The notes: generated from the sequence alone by a model not told the origin. Numbered from the stretch's first letter, positions 16,785-25,859 are shown. The stretch is 64,000 nt of DNA from Pseudomonadota bacterium (GCA_023423895.1 JAFAER010000207.1:21772-85771), one strand, 5' to 3'. Numbers and translations: made by a program.

Positions 16785-17417
16785 TCAGGCCTCCCGAGCG
16801 CGGCGGATGACCTCGCGGAACACGTCCGTCGGCTGCGCGCCGGAGACCGCGAGCTTTCCGCCGACGATCGTGAAGGGCACGCCCGTGATCCCCTGATGCG
16901 ACATCGCGGCTGCCTCGGCGCGCGTTTCGTCGAGCGCGGCGCGGTCTGCGAAGAGACGCGTGGCCTCTTCACGGTCGAAACCGTGAGCAGCCGCGATGTC
17001 GACGAGGACCTCGTCGGTGCCGACGTCTTTGCCCTCCAGGAAGTACGCGTCGAAGAGCGCCCGGGCGACGCGCTGCTGCGTGCCTTTCTCGAGCGCGCGC
17101 CCGATGAGCGTGTGCGCTTTGAGCGTGTTCGGCGTGCGGCGGACCTTCGAGAAGTCGAGCGGGATTCCGCTCTCGCGAGCCGCCGCCTCGACGCGCGCGA
17201 ACATCGGCTCGGGATCTCGCCCGAACTTGGCGGCCAGCCGCTCCCGGAGGTCGGCTCCTTCCGCCGGGGTCGACGGATCGAGCTGGAACGGATGGAACCG
17301 AATCGGGGCGGACTCGAGGCCCTCTTCACCGAGCGCAGCCTCGAGTCGACGAAGCCCGATGAAGCACCACGGGCAGATGACGTCCGAGACGATGTCGATG
17401 GTCGGAATGTCGCTCAC
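16785..17417 (-). CDS. FrnE-type DsbA-family oxidoreductase
   Basis: 210 residues from a GTG at 17417; an in-frame GTG at 17465 would add 16 residues with no signal character. The N-terminus TIDIVSDVICPWCFIGLRRLE carries the thioredoxin-fold CPWC (Cys15/Cys18). A helical insert follows, then GITGVPFTIVGG with the cis-Pro. FrnE-like proteins are cytoplasmic DsbA relatives linked to disulfide exchange, stress tolerance or 2-hydroxychromene-2-carboxylate isomerase-like chemistry. No signal peptide is seen, so it is cytoplasmic. It ends 30 bases from the TetR end and lies downstream of a leftward lipoprotein gene. Confidence 0.9.
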   Translation of the reverse strand: MSDIPTIDIVSDVICPWCFIGLRRLEAALGEEGLESAPIRFHPFQLDPSTPAEGADLRERLAAKFGRDPEPMFARVEAAARESGIPLDFSKVRRTPNTLKAHTLIGRALEKGTQQRVARALFDAYFLEGKDVGTDEVLVDIAAAHGFDREEATRLFADRAALDETRAEAAAMSHQGITGVPFTIVGGKLAVSGAQPTDVFREVIRRAREA

Positions 17418-17483
17418 GAGCCAACGGATGCTCGCCGGCGTCGGTCGGTTGCCCTCCGACGCCACGTTTTCCGGGGAAGCCGC

Positions 17484-18464
17484 TCAGAGGCAGCCGATGA
17501 GCGCGTCGTAGATCGACGTCGTCTTGCCGGGAAGCTGCGCGTTCAGCGGATCGGAGCCCGAGAGCGCGCTCATCAGTTCGCTCGCCGGCGCTCCGACCTC
17601 GACGACGCAACGCTTGGTCGCCGTCGTGGCCGAGATCTCACCGCGCGCACCGACCGACGTGTCCGCCGCAGCGAACGTCCAGTTGCAGCGCGAGACGCGT
17701 TTCGTGTTGCGGTTCACCGAGCACGCGAAGCGAAGCGCCGTGATGTCCGGGAACTCGCCCTCGCAGAAGCTGTCGCCGCAGACGTCGTCGAAGCCTTGAA
17801 CGAGACGGTTCTTCGTCTCCGACCAGGCGACGCCGACGTCCGAGCTCTGCTCCCAGGCCCAGTCACCGAGCTCTGCGTAGAAGTTCTTGTCCGACCCCGG
17901 CGGCAGCGCCGGCCCGACGACGCCGTCGAAGCAATCGACCAGGCCGTCGTAGAACGACTTGCCGGTCCCGGGCAGGGGTGTGTTCAGCGCGTCGTCCCCC
18001 GCCGCGCTCAGCGCGTCGAGCATCGTCTTCGCGGTGCCGGCGACTGGAATCTTGCACGTGAAGGCCCGCGACTCGCTCGTGAGCTTGCCCGTGCGCGTGT
18101 CGACGTGGTCGACGCTGCCACCGAGCACCCAGGCGCAGTCCTTCATCTTGCGCGCCTTGGAGGTCGAGGAGCATGCGATGCGCACCGTCGACAGGTTCGA
18201 GTAGTCGCCGCCGCAGATCGTGTCGCCGCAGATCCGATCGAAGCCGGCCTTCAGCGCGATGCGCACCGAGACCCAGCGGTCGAGGTCGTCTCCCTCGAGC
18301 GTGCTCCAGAGATCGTCGTACGTCGTGAGGGCGTCCTCGTTCTGCGAGACGTCTTCGTCTGCCGGCGCAGCGCAGCCTGCTCCGACGCTTCCGACGCCGG
18401 AGATGAGGAGGACGGAGGCGACCGCGCAGAGCGAACGGGAGAGGTTCATGTCGCGGTGCTTCAT
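17484..18464 (-). CDS. Lipoprotein with an internal duplication
   Basis: 326 residues from ATG 18464 (an ATG at 18449 is also possible). The signal ends GVGSVGAGC. Two related halves follow: FDRICGDTICGGDYSNLSTVRIACS in the first and FDDVCGDSFCEGEFPDITALRFACS in the second, each followed by a DCAW/RCNW segment, a beta-rich stretch and a LNTPLPGTGKSFYDGLVDC or LNAQLPGKTTSIYDALIGC ending. Each half has about six Cys at matching spacings, suggesting three disulfides per copy. No family was recognised. It is likely periplasmic or surface-bound. The duplication within one gene is plain. Confidence 0.8.
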   Translation of the reverse strand: MKHRDMNLSRSLCAVASVLLISGVGSVGAGCAAPADEDVSQNEDALTTYDDLWSTLEGDDLDRWVSVRIALKAGFDRICGDTICGGDYSNLSTVRIACSSTSKARKMKDCAWVLGGSVDHVDTRTGKLTSESRAFTCKIPVAGTAKTMLDALSAAGDDALNTPLPGTGKSFYDGLVDCFDGVVGPALPPGSDKNFYAELGDWAWEQSSDVGVAWSETKNRLVQGFDDVCGDSFCEGEFPDITALRFACSVNRNTKRVSRCNWTFAAADTSVGARGEISATTATKRCVVEVGAPASELMSALSGSDPLNAQLPGKTTSIYDALIGCL

Positions 18465-18493
18465 AGAGCCATCCGGCCGACGTGCAAGGAAAA

Positions 18494-18507
18494 GTCCGAC
18501 ATCGGAC
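18494..18507. promoter_or_regulatory. Short palindrome upstream of the duplicated lipoprotein
   Basis: GTCCGA and TCGGAC are exact inverted arms 2 bases apart, 30 bases upstream of the ATG at 18464, in a 289-base gap that shows no gene. It could be an operator; by length it could also be chance. Confidence 0.3.
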
Positions 18508-18753
18508 ACAAACTGTTGCAGAGCTGCCATGGTTCGAGTGGTCATGCACCCCGCGTTTCCGAGATTCGTGCCGGGGACGAGCTCGCGAAATCATTGGTGA
18601 ACCGTTCGCAACGCGCTGGCCCGGGCCAGTCGAGGGCCGGCCCGGCCACGTCCAGCCGCCGTGAAGTGAGCGTGGAAGTGAGCGTGGAACCGTGAACCAG
18701 CCGATCCGCGTCCGAACGCGCGGTCGGTTCGCGGTGTGAGCTACGCTCGCGCG

Positions 18754-19149
18754 ATGACGGTCGGTTTCGTCCCGTCGTTCGAGCCCCGCATCGCGTCGAC
18801 GTTCGCCGGCGACGGCGCCTCGCTCTTCCATCATGCCGCCGAGCTCGACGCGATCGCCGAGGAGCGTGGTCTACCGCTGCTCACGAGCTTCGCCGACGAT
18901 CGCGAGCCGCCGCCGGACTTCGACGGCTTCCCGGAGGAGCTCATCGAGGCGATTGGCCCATGGACGGCCTGGTTCTCCGTCAACGACGGGCTGCGCTGTG
19001 TCGAAGGCCTGCTCGCGGCGCTCGAAGAGCCGAAGACACGCGCGCGGGTCTCGATGGTCGACGTGCTCGTCGATGATCTACAGGCGCTCTACGAAGTGCT
19101 CCTCGTCGCCAAACGCAAGAGCGCGAAGTTCCGGCTCGAGATCGCGTGA
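18754..19149 (+). CDS. Small protein of unknown function
   Basis: 131 residues from ATG 18754 (a GTG at 18736 is possible). Acidic and mostly helical: ELDAIAEERGLPLLTSFADD, FDGFPEELIEAIGPWTAWFSVNDGLRCVEGLLAALEEP, MVDVLVDDLQALYEVLLVAKRKSAKFRLEIA. No signal or membrane segment, so cytoplasmic. The pattern resembles small Imm-like or DUF-type single-domain proteins, but no family is certain. It converges with the PLP decarboxylase, with 19 bases between the stops. Confidence 0.7.
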   Translation: MTVGFVPSFEPRIASTFAGDGASLFHHAAELDAIAEERGLPLLTSFADDREPPPDFDGFPEELIEAIGPWTAWFSVNDGLRCVEGLLAALEEPKTRARVSMVDVLVDDLQALYEVLLVAKRKSAKFRLEIA

Positions 19150-19168
19150 TCGTCGCTGCGGTCCCGTT

Positions 19169-20617
19169 TCACCGGCGCGCGCCGAGGATGGCGCTCGCCT
19201 CGGCGGCGATGTCATCGACGCACGCGTCCATCTGAGCCTGCCGCGTGCGGAACGAGAGGACACAGACGCGGGCGAGGTAGCGGCCCTCCGTCGAGCAGCC
19301 CGTGAGGAACACGCGTCTCCGGCGTGCGACCGCGTCGAGAAGCGCGCGGGTCGCGTGGTTCTCGTCCTCGAGGCTGGCGCCGGGCCACGTCAGGTGGAAT
19401 GCGAAGAGGGAGAGCTGCGGCGGCGCGCGCATCACGACTCCGGGGAGCCGTGCGATCCGGCTCGCGGCGTCGACGGCGAGCGCTCGCTTCTCGGCGATGG
19501 CAGCGCGAAGTCGGGCGGCGCCGAACGTCTTGATCGTGAGCCACACGCGCAGGCCCGGGAAGCCACGTGACAGGTCAGGACCGTATTCGCTCGGATCATA
19601 GAGGTCGTCGGTCCCGCGATCCGGGAGGTAGTCCGCCGTCGACGTGTGGACGGCTTTGAGCGCCGTGCCGTCACGGACGAGGAGCGCGCCGGTACCGTAC
19701 GGAAGGAAGAGCCCCTTGTGCGGATCGAGCGTCAGCGAGTCGGCGCGCGAGAGGCCGGCGAGCAACGGTCGCAGCTCGGGGCACGCGTGGAAGAAGGCGC
19801 CGTATGCGCCGTCGACGTGGTGCCACAAGCCTTCGCGAGCGCAGACATCCGCGATCGCGTCGATGGGATCGACGGCGCCCGTGTTCGTCGTCCCCGCGCT
19901 CGAGGCGACGAAGAACGGAACGAGACCCTCCGCACGGTCACGGGCGATGGCCGTCTCGAGCGCGTCGACGCGGAGGCGAAACGTCTCGTCGGTCGGAAGC
20001 GCGCGGATCCGATCGCGCATGATCCCCGCGAGCCGCGCAGACTTCGTCACCGAGTGATGTGCTTGCGAGGACGTGTACAGCACGCCCCGGCGGATGTCCG
20101 GGCCGAGGAGGCGCTCGCGCGCGCAGACGACGGCATTGAAGGTGGCCATCGAGCCGCCGGTCGTGAACACGCCGCGCGCGGTCGGCGGGAAGAGCATCCA
20201 GTCGCGGAGCCACTCGAGGGCATTGGCCTCGAGCTGCACGAGCGCCGGAGCCGCAAAGCGCGCCCCCGTGAAGCGGTTGGTCGTGTTCGCCAGTAGATCG
20301 GCGATCGCCGCCGGGAAGATGCCGCCACCGGGCACGTAGCCGAGGTACCCGGGCCCGTTGGTCGTGAGCGAGCGCGGCATCCATTCGTCGAAGAAGGCAT
20401 CGAGCATCGGCTCGATCGGCGCGCCCGCCTCCGGCGCAGGCTCGCGCATCGAGCGGCAGAACGCTTCGTCGGTCACGTCCCCCGTGGACGGCTGCTCGCC
20501 GACATGCGCGAGATGACGGAGCGCGCGTCGGATGGTTGCGTCGAACATGGACTGCATCTCGTCGACGGAGAGCTCGAGCGATGCGGGGTCGCGCGGGTCG
20601 GTCATGGCCGCCGGCAT
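19169..20617 (-). CDS. Pyridoxal-phosphate-dependent group II decarboxylase
   Basis: 482 residues, full length for the aromatic-L-amino-acid/glutamate decarboxylase family. The PLP lysine is Lys301 in LTLDPHKGLF; Asp269 in HVDGAYG binds the pyridine nitrogen; His188 in SSQAHHSVTK stacks on the ring; and FTTGGSMATFNAVVCARE is the phosphate-binding stretch. It decarboxylates an amino acid (aromatic or tyrosine-like by family), but the substrate is not readable. The start is ATG 20617, with ATG 20605 as an alternative. It is divergent from the HMG-CoA synthase gene, with a GC-rich gap of 232 bases. Confidence 0.92.
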   Translation of the reverse strand: MPAAMTDPRDPASLELSVDEMQSMFDATIRRALRHLAHVGEQPSTGDVTDEAFCRSMREPAPEAGAPIEPMLDAFFDEWMPRSLTTNGPGYLGYVPGGGIFPAAIADLLANTTNRFTGARFAAPALVQLEANALEWLRDWMLFPPTARGVFTTGGSMATFNAVVCARERLLGPDIRRGVLYTSSQAHHSVTKSARLAGIMRDRIRALPTDETFRLRVDALETAIARDRAEGLVPFFVASSAGTTNTGAVDPIDAIADVCAREGLWHHVDGAYGAFFHACPELRPLLAGLSRADSLTLDPHKGLFLPYGTGALLVRDGTALKAVHTSTADYLPDRGTDDLYDPSEYGPDLSRGFPGLRVWLTIKTFGAARLRAAIAEKRALAVDAASRIARLPGVVMRAPPQLSLFAFHLTWPGASLEDENHATRALLDAVARRRRVFLTGCSTEGRYLARVCVLSFRTRQAQMDACVDDIAAEASAILGARR

Positions 20618-20849
20618 TTACCGCGCCAAGACCGACGCTGCTCGCCGTTTTCGGAACCGGAAACCATTCTGAAACGCGACCCAGCCGATCGTCGCCGACG
20701 CTTCAACGGCAAACGCGACCGTCCGGTCGCCGCTGCCGACCTTTCACGAAGACAGGTCGTTGTCCGCCGGGGCGGCGGCCCCATCCTCTCGACGCTTCTC
20801 CCGAGCGCTCCGGCGCTTCTCCTCCTGCTTTTGCTTCTCCGAGGAACCC

Positions 20850-22100
20850 ATGTCCCAGCTCAGCCGTGCGCGAGCCGTCGGCATCGATGCGCTCGCCCTT
20901 GCGACCCCCCGTTCGTTTCTCGAGCTCGTCGACCTGGCGGCCGCCCGCGGTGTCCCGAGCGACAAGTACACGAAGGGTCTGGGCGCGGTCCGTATGGCGA
21001 TCGCCGCGTCGCACGAAGATCCCGTCACCCTCGCGACCGATGCCGCGGCCCGGCTGTTTCGTGATGGTCGTGCCGACCTCGGACGGATCGGCTACTGCGC
21101 CGTGGGTACGGAGACCGGTATCGATCATTCGAAGCCCATCGCCTCGTACGTGCATGGTCTGCTCGGCCTCCCGCAGAGCTGCCGCGTCTTCGATGCGAAA
21201 CACGCCTGTTTCGGCGGTACCGCCGCGCTGATGGGCGCCGTCGAGTGGATCGCAAGCGGAGCCGCGCGTGGTCGGAGCGCGCTCGTGATCTGCACGGACA
21301 TCGCGCGCTACGCGCTGGGCAGTCCCGGAGAGCCCACGCAGGGCGCAGGGGCGGTTGCGATGGTGATCGCCGAACAGCCGCGCCTCCTCGAGCTCGAGGT
21401 CGGCCACACCGGCACCTTCGCGCGCGACGTGCATGACTTCTGGCGGCCGCTGCACCGACGCGATGCGCTCGTTGACGGGCACTTCTCCGTGTCCTGCTAT
21501 CTCGACGCCGTCGCGGGCGCCTACGAGGATTGGCGCGTGGAGGACATGCGGCGCGGTGGAGGTGAACCGCTCGTCCGCTCCGTCTATCACGTCCCTTACG
21601 TGAAGATGGCGAAGAAGGCCGACCGCCACCGCGCGATCGTCTGCGAGCACCTCGACGAGGCGGCGGCGGAAGCACGCTTCGAGCGTGAGGTCGGGCCGTC
21701 CCTCGCGTTCGCCGCCGAGGTCGGCAACGTCTACACGGGCTCACTCTACATGGCGCTCGCTTCGCTCCTGCACGCGGAGGCGGCGGAGCTCGAAGGCAAG
21801 CGCATCGGCCTCTTCAGCTACGGCTCCGGCTGCGGCGCGGAGCTCTTCGCAGGGCGGGTCGCTCGCGGCGCGGGGGCGTTTGCGCGCGCGCTCGCGATCG
21901 ACGAACCGCTCTGCAATCGCGTGCGGCTCTCGTTCGAGGAATACGAGGCCATCCGTCGCGCTGACGGAAGCGAGCCGAAGCTCGATCCTCGACGCGAGCT
22001 CGAGACGGACCGGACGGTCTTTCTCGGCATCGACGACGCCGATCGGCGCGTGTACCGGCGCGCGACGTCGCCATCGCCGGAGCGCGACGCCGCGGAGTGA
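20850..22100 (+). CDS. Hydroxymethylglutaryl-CoA synthase family protein
   Basis: 416 residues from ATG 20850, preceded by GAGGA. All HMG-CoA synthase active-site features are present: Glu88 in CAVGTETGIDHSKP, nucleophile Cys120 in VFDAKHACFGGTAAL and His247 in VYHVPYVKMAKKADRH. The family condenses acetyl-CoA with acetoacetyl-CoA for the mevalonate pathway, or acts in beta-branching of polyketides. No other mevalonate gene or polyketide synthase is in the window, so its pathway is open. Myxobacteria commonly use the mevalonate route. It is followed after 81 bases by a small membrane protein. Confidence 0.9.
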   Translation: MSQLSRARAVGIDALALATPRSFLELVDLAAARGVPSDKYTKGLGAVRMAIAASHEDPVTLATDAAARLFRDGRADLGRIGYCAVGTETGIDHSKPIASYVHGLLGLPQSCRVFDAKHACFGGTAALMGAVEWIASGAARGRSALVICTDIARYALGSPGEPTQGAGAVAMVIAEQPRLLELEVGHTGTFARDVHDFWRPLHRRDALVDGHFSVSCYLDAVAGAYEDWRVEDMRRGGGEPLVRSVYHVPYVKMAKKADRHRAIVCEHLDEAAAEARFEREVGPSLAFAAEVGNVYTGSLYMALASLLHAEAAELEGKRIGLFSYGSGCGAELFAGRVARGAGAFARALAIDEPLCNRVRLSFEEYEAIRRADGSEPKLDPRRELETDRTVFLGIDDADRRVYRRATSPSPERDAAE

Positions 22101-22181
22101 CGGCCGCAGAGGCGGTGCCGTGACGCCTGGTCCACGAATTCGCCACGCGCGGGGCGCGTCGACGTGAGCTAAGTTGGCAGC

Positions 22182-22646
22182 GTGAGCGCGCGCGTCTCGC
22201 CGTTGACGGCCGCCTGCATCGGCGTCGGAGCTGCGCTCGTCGTCGCGGCGCTCTGGTGGCGGCGGCCTCGGACTCCGGTCGTCGAGGCGGCGATCGATGC
22301 GACGACGGCAGCGCGTGTCTCCCGACACGACGCGTTCGGTATGCCGGGGCCTCCCGCGGCGGTGCGGGACCCCGCGAAGGTGCGAGAGCTCGTCGGCGCG
22401 CTCGACGTCGACGCTCATCCGGTCGTCACCTGCCCGCCGGACTACGCAACCGCTGAGCTGGGCATCGTGCTGTCCGGGCGGGACGTGTATGCGCGACGCA
22501 ACGTCTACGTGTGGGGGCTGTTCTCCGACGCTGGCTCGCCCAGCGTGGTCGTCGTGAGCTCGAGCGGCTGCCGCGGCGGCCCACCGTCCGACGTCGGCGC
22601 GCTGCGCGAGCTCATCGCGACATTCGAGCGCGAAGAGAAGCGCTAG
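22182..22646 (+). CDS. Small membrane-anchored protein, unknown function
   Basis: 154 residues. One N-terminal transmembrane segment (LTAACIGVGAALVVAALWW) then a soluble domain of about 120 residues with beta-strand character (VVTCPPDYATAELGIVLSGRDVYARRNVYVWGLFSDAGSPSVVVVSSSGC) and two Cys. No family was recognised. It precedes pntAB in the same direction, but the 146-base gap with a palindrome argues for separate transcription. Confidence 0.7.
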   Translation: MSARVSPLTAACIGVGAALVVAALWWRRPRTPVVEAAIDATTAARVSRHDAFGMPGPPAAVRDPAKVRELVGALDVDAHPVVTCPPDYATAELGIVLSGRDVYARRNVYVWGLFSDAGSPSVVVVSSSGCRGGPPSDVGALRELIATFEREEKR

Positions 22647-22660
22647 CGGAGGGCGCGTGA

Positions 22661-22680
22661 ATCGTTGGACCTCCAACGAT
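22661..22680. promoter_or_regulatory. 20-base palindrome upstream of pntAB
   Basis: ATCGTTGGA (22661-22669) and TCCAACGAT (22672-22680) are exact inverted arms 2 bases apart, 112 bases before the pntA ATG. It is moderate in GC against a GC-rich background, and no T-run follows, so an operator is more likely than a terminator. A TATTGT element follows at 22695. Confidence 0.5.
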
Positions 22681-22792
22681 GCTGTCGCGCGTGGTATTGT
22701 AGGTTGCACGGACCCGCGCGCGTCGATCTCGCCACCGGGCACCTCTCACGTGCCATGGTGCGGTGACGTCTGCTCGGCCGACGAGGAGAGCG

Positions 22793-24388
22793 ATGCGACT
22801 GGGTGTGCCGAAGGAGATCTACGCGGGTGAGCGGCGCGTTGCCGCGACGCCCGAGTCGGTGAAGAAGCTGCGTGCGATGGGGCTCGACGTCGCGATCGAG
22901 CGCGGCGCGGGGACGGCTTCGGGCTACACGGACGAGGCGTACGAGGCTGCGGGGGCCGTCGTCGTCGACGCGAGCGACGTGTGGGCCGCGAGTGACGTCG
23001 TGATCAAAGTCCGTCCGCCGTCTCACCCCGAGATCGCAAAGCTCGCAGAGGCGGCGCTCTTGATCTCGCTTCTCCAGCCCGAGCGCGACGAGGCGATTCC
23101 GGTCCTGCTCTCGAAGCGTCGCGCGTCGGCGATCGCGCTCGAACGGATCCCCCGGGTGACGCGCGCGCAGAAGATGGACGTGTTGTCCTCGATGGCGAAC
23201 CTCGCCGGGTACCGAGCGGTGCTCGAAGCGGCGCACCACTACCAGGGCTTCTTCGGTCCTCAGGTGACGGCGGCCGGGACGATGCCGCCCGCCAGAGTGC
23301 TCGTGATCGGCGCCGGTGTTGCGGGGCTCGCGGCGGTCGCGGCGGCGCGGGCGCTCGGCGCCGAGGTCCGCGCCTTCGATACGCGCAAGGCAACCAAGGA
23401 GCAGGTCGAGAGCCTCGGAGCGACGTTTCTCACCGTCGAGGTCGAAGAGGAGGGCGAGGGGGGTGGAGGCTACGCCAAGGAGATGAGCCCTGCCTTCATC
23501 GAGGCGGAGATGGCCCTCTTCCGCGCGCAGGCGGCCGAGGTCGACATCATCGTGACGACCGCGCTCGTACCAGGGAAGAAGGCGCCCGTCCTCGTGAAGG
23601 AGGAGGCGGTCGAGAAGATGAAGCGCGGATCGGTCATCGTCGATCTCGCGGCCGAACAAGGCGGCAACTGCGAGGTGTGTGTCCCCGGCGAGATCGTCGT
23701 ACGGCACGGTGTCACGGTCGTCGGCGTCACCGATCTCGCGAGCCGCATGGGCGCATCCGCGAGTCGCCTCTTCGCGAACAACGTCGTTCACCTTCTCGCC
23801 GAGATCGTCGACGGCGGACGGCTCCACATCGATCTCGACGACGAGGTCATTCGTCCGGCTCTCGTGACCCATGCCGGCGAGATCCTCCCGCGTCTCGCTC
23901 CCAGGCCCGTCGTGCCGCCGCCGCGGCCGTCGACGCGCCCGCGCCCCGCGCCGGCACCGGAGGCGAAGCCCGCGCAGAAGCACATCCGCTCTCCCACGCG
24001 GCGTGCGTGGGGCACGACCGTCGGCGGCATGGTCGTCATCATCGTCCTCTTCTTCGCGGGCCGCTTTGCGCCGGCGGATCTGTTGCAGCACTCGACGGTG
24101 TTCATCCTCGCGTGTTTCGTCGGCTGGCAGGTCATCTGGAGTGTCACCGCCGCGCTGCACACGCCGCTCATGAGCGTCACCAACGCCATCAGCGGGATCA
24201 TCATCATCGGCGGCATGTTGCAGGTCTCGTCGACGCTCGACGCAGCGAGCGTGCTCGGCGCTCTCGCCGCGCTGTTCGCGGCAATCAACATCTCCGGCGG
24301 CTTCCTCGTGACCGAGCGGATGCTGAAGATGTTCAGACGTGAGCCGGGCGCCGGGACCTCGACCGAGAGCAAGGGGCACGGCCGATGA
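22793..24388 (+). CDS. pntA: NAD(P) transhydrogenase subunit alpha
   Basis: 531 residues from ATG 22793, with GAGGAGAGCG as the ribosome site. Proton-translocating transhydrogenase: the N-terminal half is the NAD(H)-binding domain I with MRLGVPKEIYAGERRVAATPESV, the Rossmann stretch VLVIGAGVAGLAAVAAARALGAEV and DLASRMGASASRLFANNVVHL. A Pro-rich linker follows (about 370-405), then about four transmembrane helices (VVIIVLFFAGRF, VFILACFVGWQVIWSV, IIIIGGMLQV, and one more). It is full-length and continuous (E. coli PntA type, not split into PntAA/PntAB). With PntB it uses the proton gradient to reduce NADP+ with NADH. The stop overlaps the pntB start (ATGA). Confidence 0.96.
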   Translation: MRLGVPKEIYAGERRVAATPESVKKLRAMGLDVAIERGAGTASGYTDEAYEAAGAVVVDASDVWAASDVVIKVRPPSHPEIAKLAEAALLISLLQPERDEAIPVLLSKRRASAIALERIPRVTRAQKMDVLSSMANLAGYRAVLEAAHHYQGFFGPQVTAAGTMPPARVLVIGAGVAGLAAVAAARALGAEVRAFDTRKATKEQVESLGATFLTVEVEEEGEGGGGYAKEMSPAFIEAEMALFRAQAAEVDIIVTTALVPGKKAPVLVKEEAVEKMKRGSVIVDLAAEQGGNCEVCVPGEIVVRHGVTVVGVTDLASRMGASASRLFANNVVHLLAEIVDGGRLHIDLDDEVIRPALVTHAGEILPRLAPRPVVPPPRPSTRPRPAPAPEAKPAQKHIRSPTRRAWGTTVGGMVVIIVLFFAGRFAPADLLQHSTVFILACFVGWQVIWSVTAALHTPLMSVTNAISGIIIIGGMLQVSSTLDAASVLGALAALFAAINISGGFLVTERMLKMFRREPGAGTSTESKGHGR

Positions 24389-25821
24389 TGATGACCGGCG
24401 GAGTCCTCACGGTCGCGTATCTCGTGGCCGGCGTCCTCTTCATCCGCAGTCTGGGCGGGCTCTCGAAGCAGGAGACTGCGCGGCAGGGAAACCTCTCTGG
24501 CATCGTCGGAATGACGATCGCCGTCATGGTGACGGCAGCCGGCTGGGCGAACCATCCAGGGCGTGACCTCGCGAGCGATCTCGAGGCCATCGGGCTGCTC
24601 GGTGCTGCGCTCGTGATCGGCGGCGCGATCGGCGCCGTCCTCGCTCGACGCGTCGAGATGACCGGCATGCCCGAGCTCGTGGCGGTGCTCCACAGCTTCG
24701 TCGGCCTTGCGGCCGTGTTGGTCGGCTTCGCCTCGTACCTTTCGCCGGCAACGGCCGCGATGCATGCGGGCGTCGAGCGGACGGTCCACCTCGTCGAGAT
24801 CGGCGTCGGCGTCGCCGTCGGCTCCTTGACGTTCACCGGGTCGATCATCGCGTGGGCGAAGCTGCGCGGGTCGATCTCGGGCAAGCCGCTCCTGTTGCCC
24901 GGACGCCACGTGCTGAACGCCGTTCTCGCGGCTTCGGCGAGCGGGTTGTGCGTTCCGATCGTGCTCGCGAGCGGCACGGCAGGCCTCTCGTACCTGCTCG
25001 CGATCGCCGTTCTCGCGGGCATCCTCGGCATCCACCTCGTCATGGCGATCGGCGGAGCGGACATGCCGGTCGTCGTCTCGCTGCTGAACAGCTACTCGGG
25101 ATGGGCGGCCGCAGCGGCGGGGTTCGTGCTGGCCAACGATCTCTTGATCGTCACCGGAGCGCTCGTCGGATCGAGCGGCGCCATCCTCTCGATCATCATG
25201 TGCAGGGCGATGAACCGCTCGATAACGAACGTCATCTTCGGCGGCTTCGGGACGGCGGACGCGAAGGCACCCGCCGCTGCCGCGCCCGTCGGTGAGGTCA
25301 TCGAGATGGCGCAGCCGGACGTCGCGGCGATGTTGCGCGAGGCGAAGAGCGTCGTCATCGTGCCGGGCTACGGCATGGCCGTCGCGCGGGCGCAGGGCGC
25401 GGTCCACGAGCTCACGCGCGTCCTTCGCGAGCGCGGGACGACGGTCAGGTTCGCGATTCATCCCGTAGCCGGACGTCTGCCCGGTCACATGAACGTCTTG
25501 CTGGCGGAGGCCGGCGTTCCTTACGACATCGTCCTCGAGATGGAGGACATCAACCACGACTTCCAGACGACGGACGCGGTGCTCGTGATCGGCGCGAACG
25601 ACATCGTCAATCCAGGCGCGCTCGACGATCCGAACAGCCCCATCTACGGCATGCCCGTGCTCGAGGTCTGGAAGGCGAAGACGGTCGTCGTCCTCAAGCG
25701 CGGAATGGCGGCGGGCTACGCCGGCGTCGAGAACCCGCTCTTCCATCTCGCGAACACGCGCATGCTCTTCGGCGACGCGAAGAAGAGCATGGACGGCCTC
25801 GTGACGGCGCTACGCACCTGA
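24385..25821 (+). CDS. pntB: NAD(P) transhydrogenase subunit beta
   Basis: 478 residues starting inside the pntA stop codon (ATGA). The N-terminal 280 residues contain many transmembrane helices (GVLTVAYLVAGVLFIRSLGG through ILSIIMCRAMNRSITNVIFGGFG), forming part of the proton channel. Residues about 305-478 are the NADP(H)-binding domain III: VVIVPGYGMAVARAQGAVHEL, IHPVAGRLPGHMNVLLAEA, EMEDINHDFQTTDAVLVIGANDIVNPGAL. It works with PntA in the inner membrane. A terminator-like stem lies 21 bases after the stop. Confidence 0.96.
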   Translation: MMMTGGVLTVAYLVAGVLFIRSLGGLSKQETARQGNLSGIVGMTIAVMVTAAGWANHPGRDLASDLEAIGLLGAALVIGGAIGAVLARRVEMTGMPELVAVLHSFVGLAAVLVGFASYLSPATAAMHAGVERTVHLVEIGVGVAVGSLTFTGSIIAWAKLRGSISGKPLLLPGRHVLNAVLAASASGLCVPIVLASGTAGLSYLLAIAVLAGILGIHLVMAIGGADMPVVVSLLNSYSGWAAAAAGFVLANDLLIVTGALVGSSGAILSIIMCRAMNRSITNVIFGGFGTADAKAPAAAAPVGEVIEMAQPDVAAMLREAKSVVIVPGYGMAVARAQGAVHELTRVLRERGTTVRFAIHPVAGRLPGHMNVLLAEAGVPYDIVLEMEDINHDFQTTDAVLVIGANDIVNPGALDDPNSPIYGMPVLEVWKAKTVVVLKRGMAAGYAGVENPLFHLANTRMLFGDAKKSMDGLVTALRT

Positions 25822-25842
25822 CGAAGCAGGCGCGCGTCGTCG

Positions 25843-25859
25843 CGCCGTCCTCGACGGCG
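25843..25859 (+). terminator. Terminator-like stem after pntB
   Basis: CGCCGTC (25843-25849) and GACGGCG (25853-25859) form a 7-base GC-rich stem with a 3-base loop, 21 bases after the pntB stop. No U-run follows. The rest of the gap to 26088 holds no gene that I can support. Confidence 0.4.

Noticed and set aside
20715..20730. Inverted repeat GCGACC/GGTCGC between the PLP decarboxylase and HMG-CoA synthase
   Set aside because: Only six-base arms of pure GC character; cannot be told from background.
22643..24379. A 578-codon open frame on the - strand
   Set aside because: Antisense to pntA, no motif, Arg/Asp/His-rich as antisense frames in high-GC DNA usually are.
23788..25746. A 652-codon open frame on the - strand
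   Set aside because: Antisense to the end of pntA and most of pntB; composition is Asp/Arg/His with no fold.
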